From Lamprobacter sp964516305 (GTDB taxonomy: Bacteria > Pseudomonadota > Gammaproteobacteria > Chromatiales > Chromatiaceae): 35,473 nucleotides of DNA. Under the pieces are notes generated by a model. That model was not told the DNA's origin. It made no database searches and was given only the letters and a program-made list of their open reading frames with translations. The position numbers were made by a program, and so were the translations under genes. Numbering within the stretch: the stretch's first letter is position 1; each line of letters starts with the position of its first letter. Below, in pieces: positions 8,388 to 16,213 of this stretch. The stretch is taken from positions 1-35,473 of the forward strand of contig CAZEZH010000022.1 of NCBI GenBank assembly GCA_964516305.1. The letters run 5' to 3'.

Positions 8388-8744
8388 ATGGCTCGAATCG
8401 CCGGAGTCAATATTCCAGACCGCAAGCACGCGGTCATCGCCTTGACATCGATCTACGGGATCGGGCGGACTCGGGCGGCCGCGATCTGCGAAGCCGCACA
8501 GGTACCGACCACGGCCCCCATCCGCACACTGACTGAGGACGAGGTCGATCGGCTGCGTACTGAGGTCGGCAAGTTATCGGTCGAAGGTGACCTCCGGCGC
8601 GAGGTCTCGATGAATATCAAGCGCTTGATGGACCTTGGCTGTAATCGCGGCATTCGGCATCGTCGCGGACTTCCGCTGCGTGGCCAGCGTACGCGCACCA
8701 ATGCGCGGACTCGTAAAGGGCCGCGGCGCCCGGTTCGTCGTTAA
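8388..8744 (+). CDS. rpsM: Ribosomal protein S13
   Basis: A 118-residue protein of standard size starting MARIAGVNIPDRKHAVIALT. The helix-two-turn-helix region YGIGRTRAAAIC and the C-terminal GCNRGIRHRRGLPLRGQRTR motif are typical. S13 forms intersubunit bridges with L5 and contacts P-site tRNA through its basic tail. In E. coli it heads the alpha operon, whose leader RNA is bound by S4. The 105-base upstream spacer (8283-8387) has an AGGAG ribosome binding site at 8373-8377; I could not confirm an S4-type pseudoknot there. Confidence 0.97.
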   Translation: MARIAGVNIPDRKHAVIALTSIYGIGRTRAAAICEAAQVPTTAPIRTLTEDEVDRLRTEVGKLSVEGDLRREVSMNIKRLMDLGCNRGIRHRRGLPLRGQRTRTNARTRKGPRRPVRR

Positions 8745-8825
8745 ACCCCTTTAAGGGCTCTGTCCGACCGGCGCGGGATCGCGCCGGCGGCAGGGAACGC
8801 CTTTTCCGCTCGGAGACAGATTACA

Positions 8826-9212
8826 GTGGCTAAGCAGCTGCGCACGCGCAAGAAAGTAAAGAAGCAGGTGGCGGATGGCGTGGCACACATCCACGCCTCG
8901 TTCAACAACACCATCATCACAATCACCGATCGGCAGGGCAATGCCTTGACCTGGGCCACCTCTGGCGGCTCTGGCTTTCGCGGATCGCGTAAGAGTACAC
9001 CCTTCGCGGCACAGGTCGCTGCGACACGTGCCGGCCAGGCCGCGAAGGAGTTCGGCGTCGTCAACCTTGATGTGCACGTGAAGGGGCCGGGCCCAGGCCG
9101 CGAGTCCGCGGTGCGTGCACTCAACAATGCCGGATTTAAGGTTGCGAGCATCACTGACGTGACGCCGATCCCACACAATGGTTGCCGACCGCCGAAGAAG
9201 CGGCGCGTCTAA
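8826..9212 (+). CDS. rpsK: Ribosomal protein S11
   Basis: A 128-residue protein, typical for S11, starting at GTG 8826 (MAKQLRTRKKVKKQVADGVA) with an upstream GGAGACAG ribosome binding site (8812-8819). The core IHASFNNTIITITDRQGN and the C-terminal VTPIPHNGCRPPKKRRV are invariant S11 segments; the latter includes the asparagine-glycine site prone to isoaspartate formation. S11 is part of the 30S platform and contacts mRNA near the E site. Confidence 0.97.
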   Translation: MAKQLRTRKKVKKQVADGVAHIHASFNNTIITITDRQGNALTWATSGGSGFRGSRKSTPFAAQVAATRAGQAAKEFGVVNLDVHVKGPGPGRESAVRALNNAGFKVASITDVTPIPHNGCRPPKKRRV

Positions 9213-9225
9213 CGGGGCAGAGAAC

Positions 9226-9846
9226 ATGGCAAGATACATTGGTCCCACCTGCAAGCTTGCACGCCGCGAAGGTGTCGATCTTGGGCTCAAGAGCAAGGCA
9301 CGCGCGCTCGAGACCAAGTGCAATCTGGAGAAGCAGCCAGGTCAGGCCGCTGATCGGCGGCGACGGCTCTCCGATTATGGTCTTCAGTTGCGAGAGAAGC
9401 AGAAGGTTCGTCGTACCTACGGTGTGATGGAGAAGCAGTTTCGCAACTATTACGCTGAGGCCGCACGCCGTAAGGGTGCAACCGGTGAGAACCTGCTGCA
9501 ACTGCTAGAGCGTCGACTCGACAACGTCGTCTTTCGGATGGGTTTTGGTGCCACCCGCGCCGAGGCCCGGCAATTGATTGGTCATAAAGCCGTGCTGGTC
9601 AACGGCAAAACGGTTTCGATCCCATCCTACCAAGTGTCGATCGAGGACGAGATCGAGGTGCGTGATAAGGCCAAGAAGCAGGTGCGGGTGCAGAATGCAC
9701 TGGCCCTAGCCGAGGCGAATGGCTTCGCGGAATGGATCGACGTCGACAGCAAATCGGCGAAAGGGGTCTTTAAACGGGTCCCAGACCGGGTTGATCTGCC
9801 CTCCGACATCAACGAGTCGCTCATCGTCGAGTTGTACTCCAAGTAA
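9226..9846 (+). CDS. rpsD: Ribosomal protein S4
   Basis: A 206-residue protein, the same length as E. coli S4. ATG at 9226 gives MARYIGPTCKLARREGVDL; a GTG at 9178 lies inside rpsK and is rejected. The S4 RNA-binding domain (about residues 95-160) contains RLDNVVFRMGFGATRAEARQ and LVNGKTVSIPSYQV. S4 initiates 30S assembly and in E. coli represses the alpha operon. The N-terminal cysteines do not form the four-cysteine zinc knuckle found in some S4 proteins. Confidence 0.97.
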   Translation: MARYIGPTCKLARREGVDLGLKSKARALETKCNLEKQPGQAADRRRRLSDYGLQLREKQKVRRTYGVMEKQFRNYYAEAARRKGATGENLLQLLERRLDNVVFRMGFGATRAEARQLIGHKAVLVNGKTVSIPSYQVSIEDEIEVRDKAKKQVRVQNALALAEANGFAEWIDVDSKSAKGVFKRVPDRVDLPSDINESLIVELYSK

Positions 9847-9866
9847 CGCCGCCGAGGGAGTTTTCT

Positions 9867-10880
9867 ATGTCAGACGTCGCAGGCGGCTTTCTCAAGCCGC
9901 GCATCGTCAAGGTCGACCCCGTCGCCGGCAGTCCAAACCGGGCTAAGGTCTCTCTTGAGCCTTTCGAGCGGGGATTTGGGCACACGCTCGGCAATGCACT
10001 CCGGCGCATCTTGCTGTCGTCGATGGATGGCTTTGCCGTCACCGAGGTCGAGATCCAAGGCATTCTGCATGAGTACACCACCATCGAAGGTGTGCAGCAG
10101 GACGTGCTTGAGATTCTGCTTAACCTGAAGCAACTGGCGATCCGGTTGCACGGGCGGGACGAGGCCACCTACACCCTGAGCAAGGTCGGTCCTGGTGCCG
10201 TGACCGCCGGCAATATCAGTCTCGACCATACCGCTGAGGTCGCTAACCCGGACCTGGTTATTGCTAACCTGACGGGTAAGAGCGAGCTGAGCATGTCGCT
10301 AACGGTCCGTCGTGGCCGCGGCTATGAGCCGGCTAGCGTGCGCGAAGCTAGCGGTGGCGAGGAGCGGCCAATCGGTAAGCTGCCGCTTGATGCAACCTTC
10401 AGTCCGGTGCTGCGCGTGGCGATCGACGTCGAAGCGGCCCGTGTCGAGCAGCGAACCGATCTTGATCGTCTCGTGATCGACATTGAGACCGACGGGACGC
10501 TCGACGCCAAGGATGCGGTGCAACGCGCTGCAAGCATCCTGCGCGATCAGCTCGGCAGCTTCGTCGATCTCGACCAGTCCGGGCCGACCGACGGCCTGAG
10601 CGAAGATCGACCGAGCGAGCCGGCCTATGATCCGATCCTGGTGCGGCCGGTTGATGAGCTTGAATTGACCGTCCGCTCGGCGAATTGCCTGAAGGCGGAG
10701 AACATCTACCTGATCGGTGACCTGATTCAGCGCACCGAGGTTGAGCTGCTGAAGACGCCCAATCTTGGCAAGAAGTCGCTCACCGAGATCAAGGATGTGT
10801 TGGCGACGCGCGGCCTATCGCTTGGGATGCGGCTCGAGAACTGGCCACCCGAGAATATCGAAGAGTTGATGGTCAAGTAG
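9867..10880 (+). CDS. rpoA: RNA polymerase alpha subunit
   Basis: A 337-residue protein. The N-terminal dimerisation domain (about residues 1-235) has LEPFERGFGHTLGNALRRIL and the LSSMDGFAVTEVEI motif used to assemble beta and beta prime. A short acidic linker (about 236-255) leads to the C-terminal domain (about 260-325), with the helix-hairpin-helix SANCLKAENIYLIGDLIQRT and LLKTPNLGKKSLTEIKDVL. That domain binds promoter UP elements and activators. The ribosome binding site GAGGGAG (9854-9860) is strong. Between its stop and rplQ lies a 15-base tandem repeat. Confidence 0.98.
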   Translation: MSDVAGGFLKPRIVKVDPVAGSPNRAKVSLEPFERGFGHTLGNALRRILLSSMDGFAVTEVEIQGILHEYTTIEGVQQDVLEILLNLKQLAIRLHGRDEATYTLSKVGPGAVTAGNISLDHTAEVANPDLVIANLTGKSELSMSLTVRRGRGYEPASVREASGGEERPIGKLPLDATFSPVLRVAIDVEAARVEQRTDLDRLVIDIETDGTLDAKDAVQRAASILRDQLGSFVDLDQSGPTDGLSEDRPSEPAYDPILVRPVDELELTVRSANCLKAENIYLIGDLIQRTEVELLKTPNLGKKSLTEIKDVLATRGLSLGMRLENWPPENIEELMVK

Positions 10881-10938
10881 CGACCGGGTCACGAGCGACC
10901 GGACCTAAAGCGACCGGAACAGTACCGATCGGAACAGA
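10879..10938 (+). repeat. Four 15-base tandem repeats between rpoA and rplQ
   Basis: Four units begin at 10879, 10894, 10909 and 10924, each 15 bases apart. The first three share AGCGACCGG; the fourth has the variant ACCGATCGG. Units 3 and 4 are followed by GGAACAG, whose GGAACA doubles as a purine-rich ribosome binding site just before the rplQ ATG at 10942. The array fills the whole intergenic space and starts within the rpoA stop codon. Confidence 0.8.
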
Positions 10939-10941
10939 ACA

Positions 10942-11331
10942 ATGCGACATCAAAAAGCTGGAAGAAAACTCAATCGTAATAGCGCTCACCGTGAGGCGAT
11001 GTTTCGCAACATGGCGGGCTCGCTGTTCCGGCACGAGCTGATCAAGACCACGTTGCCGAAGGCTAAGGAGCTGCGGCGCGTCGCCGAGCCCTTAATCACC
11101 TTAGCCAAGGAGGATTCGGTGCACCATCGCCGTCTCGCCTTTTCCCGGCTGCGCGATAAAGAGGCCGTTGGCAAGCTCTTCACCGAATTGGGTCCTAGGT
11201 ATAGCGAGCGGCCCGGCGGCTATCTGCGCATCCTCAAGTGTGGCTTTCGCGCCGGCGACGCGGCACCCATGGCCTATGTTGAGCTGGTCGATCGTCCAGC
11301 TGACGAACTCGCCGTCGAGGACGACGATTGA
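10942..11331 (+). CDS. rplQ: Ribosomal protein L17
   Basis: A 129-residue protein starting MRHQKAGRKLNRNSAHREAM, the invariant L17 N-terminus. The core NMAGSLFRHELIKTTLPKAK and the C-terminal GGYLRILKCGFRAGDAAPMA are intact. L17 surrounds the exit of the polypeptide tunnel. It is the last gene of the alpha cluster and is followed, after about 50 bases, by a strong intrinsic terminator. A short acidic tail (DELAVEDDD) extends the family core. Confidence 0.97.
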   Translation: MRHQKAGRKLNRNSAHREAMFRNMAGSLFRHELIKTTLPKAKELRRVAEPLITLAKEDSVHHRRLAFSRLRDKEAVGKLFTELGPRYSERPGGYLRILKCGFRAGDAAPMAYVELVDRPADELAVEDDD

Positions 11332-11379
11332 GAGCTTGCGCGCGCGGAGGGGCAAGCAACAGCCTCAAGGGTGACGATG

Positions 11380-11410
11380 CGGCCGGGCTTGACCCGGCCG
11401 TTTGCGTTTG
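11380..11410 (+). terminator. Intrinsic terminator ending the alpha operon
   Basis: A perfect 8-bp GC stem, CGGCCGGG at 11380-11387 and CCCGGCCG at 11393-11400 around the loop CTTGA, is followed by TTTGCGTTT. It lies 49 bases after the rplQ stop and just before the next gene. Confidence 0.8.
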
Positions 11411-11422
11411 TGCTCTGCCCTG

Positions 11423-12163
11423 ATGGCCCGCCCAGGGGTGCGTATCGCGTTGCTGACCGATTTTGGCGATGGGCCTTACGTCGGCCAGATGCGGCTGCGC
11501 CTGACGCAGCTTGCGCCCAGCGTTCCGATTGTCACGCTGATCTCCGATCTGCCGCAGTTTCGCCCAGACCTCGCTGCATACCTCTTGCTCGGCCTGCAGG
11601 CCGGGATGCCGTCCGAAACGGTCTATTGTTGTGTTGTCGATCCCGGGGTTGGCACCGACCGGGAAGTGATCATTGCCGATTGCGGCCAAGACTGGTGGCT
11701 TGCGCCTGACAACGGGGTGTTGGTGCCTTTGCTGCGCAGTCACCCTGGGGCGCGTCTGTATCGGCTCAGATGGCGTCCGCAACAGCTTTCAGCGAGCTTC
11801 CACGGTCGAGACCTGTTTGTGCCTGCCGCAGCGCGCTTGGTAGCCGGCGAGTTGCCGGATGCAGCGCCTATCGACCCCAGCGCGTTAGTCGGGGCCGATT
11901 GGCCGGATGAGCGCGCCTGCATCTGCTATGTTGATGCCTTTGGTAACCTGATGACAGGGTTGCGTGCTGACGGTCTGTCGGCTATTCAGGAGCTGCAGGT
12001 CGGAGGACATCGCCTGAAAGCGGCGCGGACCTTTGCCGAGGTCGCGCGCGGCGAGGCCTTCTGGTATCGCAATGCCTTTGGTCTGGTCGAGCTGGCCGTC
12101 AACCAAGGACGTGCCGATCACTGCTTGGGCCTGGGTCTTGGTGCACCAGTGTCGCTGGGTTGA
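11423..12163 (+). CDS. SAM hydroxide adenosyltransferase (DUF62 family)
   Basis: A 246-residue protein of the SAM-dependent halogenase/hydroxide adenosyltransferase superfamily. Most bacterial members hydrolyse S-adenosylmethionine to adenosine and methionine. Visible motifs are the N-terminal ALLTDFGDGPYVG (Asp13), DPGVGTDREVI (about residues 74-84), LAPDNGVL (about 94-101), FHGRDLF (about 132-138) and the C-terminal-domain start CYVDAFGNLMTGL. The insertion loop typical of the fluorinase is absent, which argues for the hydrolase. Start choice: ATG 11423 gives a compact N-terminus; an upstream in-frame GTG-like start at 11402 lies in the terminator tail and is rejected. No good ribosome binding site is visible. 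Confidence 0.85.
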   Translation: MARPGVRIALLTDFGDGPYVGQMRLRLTQLAPSVPIVTLISDLPQFRPDLAAYLLLGLQAGMPSETVYCCVVDPGVGTDREVIIADCGQDWWLAPDNGVLVPLLRSHPGARLYRLRWRPQQLSASFHGRDLFVPAAARLVAGELPDAAPIDPSALVGADWPDERACICYVDAFGNLMTGLRADGLSAIQELQVGGHRLKAARTFAEVARGEAFWYRNAFGLVELAVNQGRADHCLGLGLGAPVSLG

Positions 12164-12250
12164 CGCCTGCCTTTGGCTTTTTCTTGAATTCGCTATCACG
12201 TCCTCATCTAGCTACAAGGACGCTTCAGAACACCAGAACAGAGCCTAAAC

Positions 12251-13237
12251 GTGCAAGACAGTCAGCACAGCTTGTATCCACCGATTGAGCCCTTTGTCGC
12301 CACCCGCCTTGCGGTCGGGCAGGGCCATGAACTCTACCTAGAGCAGTCGGGCAATCCCGGCGGCATCCCGGCGGTGTTCCTTCACGGTGGGCCGGGTGCC
12401 GGATGCGGCCCATCGCATCGTCGGTTCTTTGATCCCGACCGCTATCGGATCATCCTCTTCGATCAGCGTGGCTGTGGACGCTCGACGCCGCATGCGAGCC
12501 TCGAGCACAACAGCACCTGGGACCTGGTTGCCGACATGGAACGTATCCGCGAGCATCTGGGCATCGAGCGCTGGCTTGTGTTCGGCGGCTCCTGGGGCTC
12601 GACCCTGGCCCTGGCCTATGCCGAGACCTATCCGGAGCATGTGAGCGCCCTGGTGTTGCGCGGGATCTTCCTCTGCCGTCCGGATGAGATCGCCTGGTTC
12701 TATCAGCAGGGTGCGAGTTGGATCTTCCCCGACTATTGGCGGGATTTTCTGGCACCCATCCCTGCCGCGGAGCAGAACGATCTCCTCCATGCCTACCACC
12801 ACCGTCTGACCAGCTCGGACGAGGCGACGCGCTTGACCGCCGCCAAGGCCTGGTCGATCTGGGAGGGCCGCTGTGCAACCCTGCTGCCGGACCCGGATAT
12901 CCGCCGCACCTTCAGTAATGAGCCGCTTGCGCTCAGTTTGGCGCGCATCGAATGCCACTACTTCGTCAACCAGGCCTTCGTGCGGCCGAATCAGTTGTTG
13001 GACGAGGCATCGCGGCTTGCAGAGATCCCCGGCATCATCGTCCATGGTCGCTATGATCTGATCTGCCCATTGCGTTCGGCTTGGGAGCTGGCCGCGGCTT
13101 GGCCGCGGGCCTCACTTGAGGTGATCCCAGATGCGGGTCACGCCGCCTTTGAGCCTGGAATCGCGCGGGCGTTGGTTGCGGCCACTGATCGGTTGGCTGC
13201 TGAGATCGACCCCGAGCGCGCTAGCAGCGCGCGCTGA
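12251..13237 (+). CDS. pip: Proline iminopeptidase
   Basis: A 328-residue alpha/beta hydrolase of peptidase family S33 that removes N-terminal proline from peptides in the cytoplasm. The oxyanion motif HGGPGAGCG is at about residues 45-53, DQRGCGRSTP at 71-80 and the nucleophile elbow GGSWGS at 112-117 (Ser114). The remaining triad members fit Asp269 in GRYDLICP and His297 in DAGHAAFEPG. The cap-domain sequence (FYQQGASWIFPDYW) also matches. The start is GTG at 12251. It ends 9 bases before dtd, so the two are probably co-transcribed. Confidence 0.93.
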   Translation: MQDSQHSLYPPIEPFVATRLAVGQGHELYLEQSGNPGGIPAVFLHGGPGAGCGPSHRRFFDPDRYRIILFDQRGCGRSTPHASLEHNSTWDLVADMERIREHLGIERWLVFGGSWGSTLALAYAETYPEHVSALVLRGIFLCRPDEIAWFYQQGASWIFPDYWRDFLAPIPAAEQNDLLHAYHHRLTSSDEATRLTAAKAWSIWEGRCATLLPDPDIRRTFSNEPLALSLARIECHYFVNQAFVRPNQLLDEASRLAEIPGIIVHGRYDLICPLRSAWELAAAWPRASLEVIPDAGHAAFEPGIARALVAATDRLAAEIDPERASSAR

Positions 13238-13246
13238 GTCGGCACG

Positions 13247-13684
13247 ATGATCGGCTTGCTGCAGCGGGTGCGCTCGGCGCGGGTTGAGGTTGATGGTGCC
13301 CTCATCGGCGCAATCGATGCCGGGCTGCTGGTGTTGGTCGGCGTGCAAAAGGGTGACGACGAGGCGCGCGGCGAGCGGTTGCTTGAGCGTTTGCTTGGCT
13401 ATCGCCTGTTTGCTGATGAGACTGGCCGCATGAACCGCAGCCTGGTCGACACCTCGGGAGGCCTGCTGCTGGTGCCCCAATTCACCTTGGCGGCCGATAC
13501 CAAGAAGGGTACGCGCGCGAGCTTCACCAGCGCCGCCGCGCCAGCAGAGGGCGAGCGATTATTTCATCTGCTGCTCGAGCGCGCGCGTGAGCGCTATCAA
13601 CCGGTTGCGAGCGGGCGTTTCGGCGCCGATATGCAGGTGATCCTGACCAACGATGGCCCCGTTACCTTCTGGCTCGAGTCCTGA
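13247..13684 (+). CDS. dtd: D-aminoacyl-tRNA deacylase
   Basis: A 145-residue protein, the exact family size, starting MIGLLQRVRSARVEVDG. It hydrolyses D-aminoacyl-tRNA (and glycyl-tRNA-Ala), removing mischarged D-amino acids. The two active-site motifs are present: the QFTLAAD segment at about residues 80-86 and NDGPVTFWLES at the C-terminus, which includes the chiral-selectivity Gly-Pro pair. The usual serine of the SQxxL motif is replaced by proline (VPQFTLAA). It follows pip by 9 bases. Confidence 0.94.
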   Translation: MIGLLQRVRSARVEVDGALIGAIDAGLLVLVGVQKGDDEARGERLLERLLGYRLFADETGRMNRSLVDTSGGLLLVPQFTLAADTKKGTRASFTSAAAPAEGERLFHLLLERARERYQPVASGRFGADMQVILTNDGPVTFWLES

Positions 13685-13747
13685 CTGCGGTTTATACTGT
13701 GCTGCTTACATCCTGCCTGCCGCCCCTAGTAGAGAGCCTAATGTCTC

Positions 13748-14359
13748 ATGCCGGTTGCTGAGTCCAACGCACATCGCATCGCCGAGATCGAGCGCAACAC
13801 CCTCGAGACGCAGGTGCGCGTCAGTCTGGATCTGGATGGCGCCGGGCGGGCGCGACTCGACACCGGCGTGCCCTTCCTGGAGCACATGCTCGATCAGATT
13901 GCCCGGCATGGGCTGATCGATATCGAGGTGCAGGCCAAGGGCGATCTACAGATCGACGCCCATCACACGGTTGAGGATGTCGGTATCACGCTCGGCCAGG
14001 CGCTGGCCGCGGCCCTCGGCGACAAGGCTGGCATCCGACGCTATGGCCATGCCTATGTGCCCCTGGATGAGGCCTTATCGCGTGTGGTGGTCGACCTCTC
14101 TGGCCGGCCGATGCTGACCTACGAGGTCACCTACACCCGTGCCCTGATCGGTGGCTTTGATGTCGACCTGTTGCGCGAATTCTTTCAGGGTATGGTCAAC
14201 CAGGCCGCGATGACGTTGCAGATCGACAATCTGCGGGGTATCAATGCCCATCATCAGGCCGAGACCATCTTTAAGGCCTTCGGTCGCGCGCTGCGGATGG
14301 CCGTGGAGCCTGATCCGCGCATGGCTGGCATCATGCCTTCAACCAAGGGCAGCCTCTGA
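13748..14359 (+). CDS. hisB: Imidazoleglycerol-phosphate dehydratase
   Basis: A 203-residue monofunctional HisB that converts imidazoleglycerol phosphate to imidazole-acetol phosphate. It lacks the N-terminal histidinol phosphatase domain of the E. coli enzyme, as in most proteobacteria outside enterics. Metal-binding motifs are FLEHMLDQIARHGLIDI (about residues 44-60), DAHHTVEDVGITLG (about 73-86) and the C-terminal GINAHHQAETIFKAFGRALR. ATG 13748 is preferred. A TATACT at 13693-13698 could be a -10 element, without a good -35. Downstream, hisH would be expected but is missing. Confidence 0.96.
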   Translation: MPVAESNAHRIAEIERNTLETQVRVSLDLDGAGRARLDTGVPFLEHMLDQIARHGLIDIEVQAKGDLQIDAHHTVEDVGITLGQALAAALGDKAGIRRYGHAYVPLDEALSRVVVDLSGRPMLTYEVTYTRALIGGFDVDLLREFFQGMVNQAAMTLQIDNLRGINAHHQAETIFKAFGRALRMAVEPDPRMAGIMPSTKGSL

Positions 14360-14523
14360 CCATCGGCTGTGCACGGATCATCGCCTAAGCCGACGACCTT
14401 GCTCAAGCCTGCCTCGCCCAAGGCCTGCTAAGTGTGACTGGTACATAGACGCTAGCGAAGCCCAGTGCGCGCGATGCTGGCGCGCGCTCGCATCCACCTC
14501 AATCGCCCGCTGGAGGGCTTTCG

Positions 14524-15264
14524 ATGCTGCTGATTCCCGCTATCGACCTCAAGGACGGCCGCTGTGTGCGGTTGCGACAGGGGAGGATGGAAGACGAGAC
14601 GGTGTTTTCTGATGATCCGGTCGAGATCGCCGGGCGCTGGGTCGGTGCGGGCGCAAAACGCTTGCACCTGGTCGATCTCAACGGCGCCTTTGCTGGCGAG
14701 CCGGTCAATGGTGAGGCGATCCGCGCCATTGCGGTGGCCTTTCCGGACCTGCCGATCCAGGTTGGCGGTGGTATCCGTGACGAGCAGACCATTGGTGCTT
14801 ATCTTGAAGCAGGTGTGCATTGGTGCATCATCGGCACCCAAGCGGTGAAGGAGCCCGCGCTGGTCGCCCGTGCTTGTGCGACCTTTCCGGGTCATATCAT
14901 CGTCGGTTTGGATGCGAAGGACGGTCAGGTCGCGATCAACGGCTGGGCTGAGGTCACCGAGTATCGGGTCGAAACGCTCTCACAACGCTTTGAGCATGAC
15001 GGCGTTGAGGCTATCGTCTATACCGATATCGGTCGCGACGGCATGTTGAGCGGCCCCAACATCGAGGCCACCCGTGCCTTGGCCGACGCGATCCGGATTC
15101 CGGTGATCGCTTCCGGGGGGATTACCCATCTCGATGACCTGCGCGCCTTGGCGGCGGTGGCCGAGCCGGGCATCATCGGCGCGATCACGGGCCGCGCCAT
15201 CTATGAAGGCACCCTCGACTTCGCCGAGGGCCAGCGTGTGGCGGCGGGTCCTGCTGAGTCCTGA
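14524..15264 (+). CDS. hisA: ProFAR isomerase HisA
   Basis: A 246-residue TIM-barrel enzyme that isomerises N'-phosphoribosylformimino-AICAR phosphate to the ribulosyl form, the step before imidazoleglycerol-phosphate synthase. MLLIPAIDLKDGRCVRLRQG carries the first catalytic Asp (residue 8). QVGGGIRD forms the first phosphate site (about residues 79-86), the second catalytic Asp is in YTDIGRDGMLSGPN (about 163-176), and IASGGITHLDDL forms the second phosphate site. GGAGGGCTTTCG supplies the ribosome binding site. It is separated by 164 bases from hisB and by 97 bases from hisE. Confidence 0.97.
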   Translation: MLLIPAIDLKDGRCVRLRQGRMEDETVFSDDPVEIAGRWVGAGAKRLHLVDLNGAFAGEPVNGEAIRAIAVAFPDLPIQVGGGIRDEQTIGAYLEAGVHWCIIGTQAVKEPALVARACATFPGHIIVGLDAKDGQVAINGWAEVTEYRVETLSQRFEHDGVEAIVYTDIGRDGMLSGPNIEATRALADAIRIPVIASGGITHLDDLRALAAVAEPGIIGAITGRAIYEGTLDFAEGQRVAAGPAES

Positions 15265-15361
15265 CCCGTCTGTGAGCCAACATTTTCCCGGATATGAGCC
15301 TGAAACGGCGAAAAAAGGCGGAGAAAACAGCGGAGAAAGCGCTGAGAAATGGGAGAGAAAC

Positions 15362-15682
15362 GTGTCTGATGTCTTGAATCGACTCTCCGAGGTGCTGGAA
15401 GCGCGCAAGGGCGCCGACCCCAGCACCTCCTACGTTGCCAAGCTCTACGACAAGGGGCTGGATGCGATCCTGAAGAAGATCGGCGAGGAGGCCACCGAAA
15501 CGGTGATGGCGGCCAAGGATGGTGACCCCGAGAAGCTGGTCTACGAACTCGCCGACCTCTGGTTCCATTCGCTGGTCCTGATGGCCGATCAGGGACTCCA
15601 TCCGGACACCGTGCTGGCCGAGCTTGATCGGCGTTTTGGACTCTCGGGTTTGACCGAGAAGGCCTCGAGGCCAGAGGGGTAG
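15362..15682 (+). CDS. hisE: Phosphoribosyl-ATP pyrophosphatase
   Basis: A 106-residue stand-alone HisE that hydrolyses phosphoribosyl-ATP to phosphoribosyl-AMP, the second step of histidine synthesis. The MazG-like core KKIGEEATETVMAAKDGD, with KLVYELADLWFHSLVLM following, holds the metal-binding glutamates. GTG at 15362 is chosen because it follows GGGAGAGAAAC and gives the usual SDVLNRLSEVLEARKG start; the frame is open further upstream. The HisI cyclohydrolase domain, fused in E. coli and adjacent in Pseudomonas, is absent here. The upstream 97 bases are rich in GAGAAA-like repeats. hisE precedes tatA, a familiar linkage. Confidence 0.95.
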   Translation: MSDVLNRLSEVLEARKGADPSTSYVAKLYDKGLDAILKKIGEEATETVMAAKDGDPEKLVYELADLWFHSLVLMADQGLHPDTVLAELDRRFGLSGLTEKASRPEG

Positions 15683-15880
15683 TGTCAACTGAGAGAAGGG
15701 CCAGCTGAGAACGGCCTGCTGTCGCTGTGATTTATGCACCGCGGCATGTCCATGCGGTATAGTCGCCGGTCGAGGCCAGACCTCAGAATGGGGTTGACGT
15801 GGTTACCGCCTCAGGCTGCATAGAACGAACATTTCGGTTGCCCGAACTGGGCGACCTCAAGGCTTGTCCCGGAGGTTTCG

Positions 15881-16153
15881 ATGGGCGTAGGTGGAATAGG
15901 TATTTGGCAACTGTTAATCATCCTCCTGATCGTGGTGCTGCTGTTCGGCACCAAGCGATTGAAGAGCATTGGCTCTGATCTCGGCAATGCCGTCAAAGGG
16001 TTTCGCTCTGCGATGACCGATTCTGATAAGGCCGCCGAGGACGAAGAAGATCCCAGGCGACTCGACGCGGCCAAGTCTGAGCAGGCCTCAGATTCGACCG
16101 ACTCTAGCACCGATTCGGCCTCAGCCAAGCCGACGGATAAGACCAAGGTCTGA
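15881..16153 (+). CDS. tatA: Sec-independent translocase protein TatA
   Basis: A 90-residue protein with one N-terminal transmembrane helix (about residues 6-22, IGIWQLLIILLIVVLLFGT) followed directly by the amphipathic helix KRLKSIGSDLGNAVKGFRSA, the FGTKRL hinge of TatA. The tail is acidic and serine-rich. TatA oligomers form the folded-protein pore of the twin-arginine pathway. The start ATG follows CCCGGAGGTTTCG. The 198 bases between hisE and tatA include a TTGACG at 15793-15798 that may be a -35 element, with no clear -10. Confidence 0.95.
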   Translation: MGVGGIGIWQLLIILLIVVLLFGTKRLKSIGSDLGNAVKGFRSAMTDSDKAAEDEEDPRRLDAAKSEQASDSTDSSTDSASAKPTDKTKV

Positions 16154-16213
16154 GATGCCGGTTATCGGGTTTAGCAATCGAGCGTGTGAACAGGTTGGAG
16201 CAGGACGGATCAG

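Noticed and set aside
11402..11422. Earlier start for the SAM hydrolase at 11402
   Set aside because: It would place the start inside the T-rich tail of the alpha-operon terminator and add residues not seen in the family.
14461..14490. GCGCGC inverted repeat (14467-14472 with 14480-14485) between hisB and hisA as a terminator
   Set aside because: No T run follows and a GC-rich repeat of this size is expected by chance at this composition.
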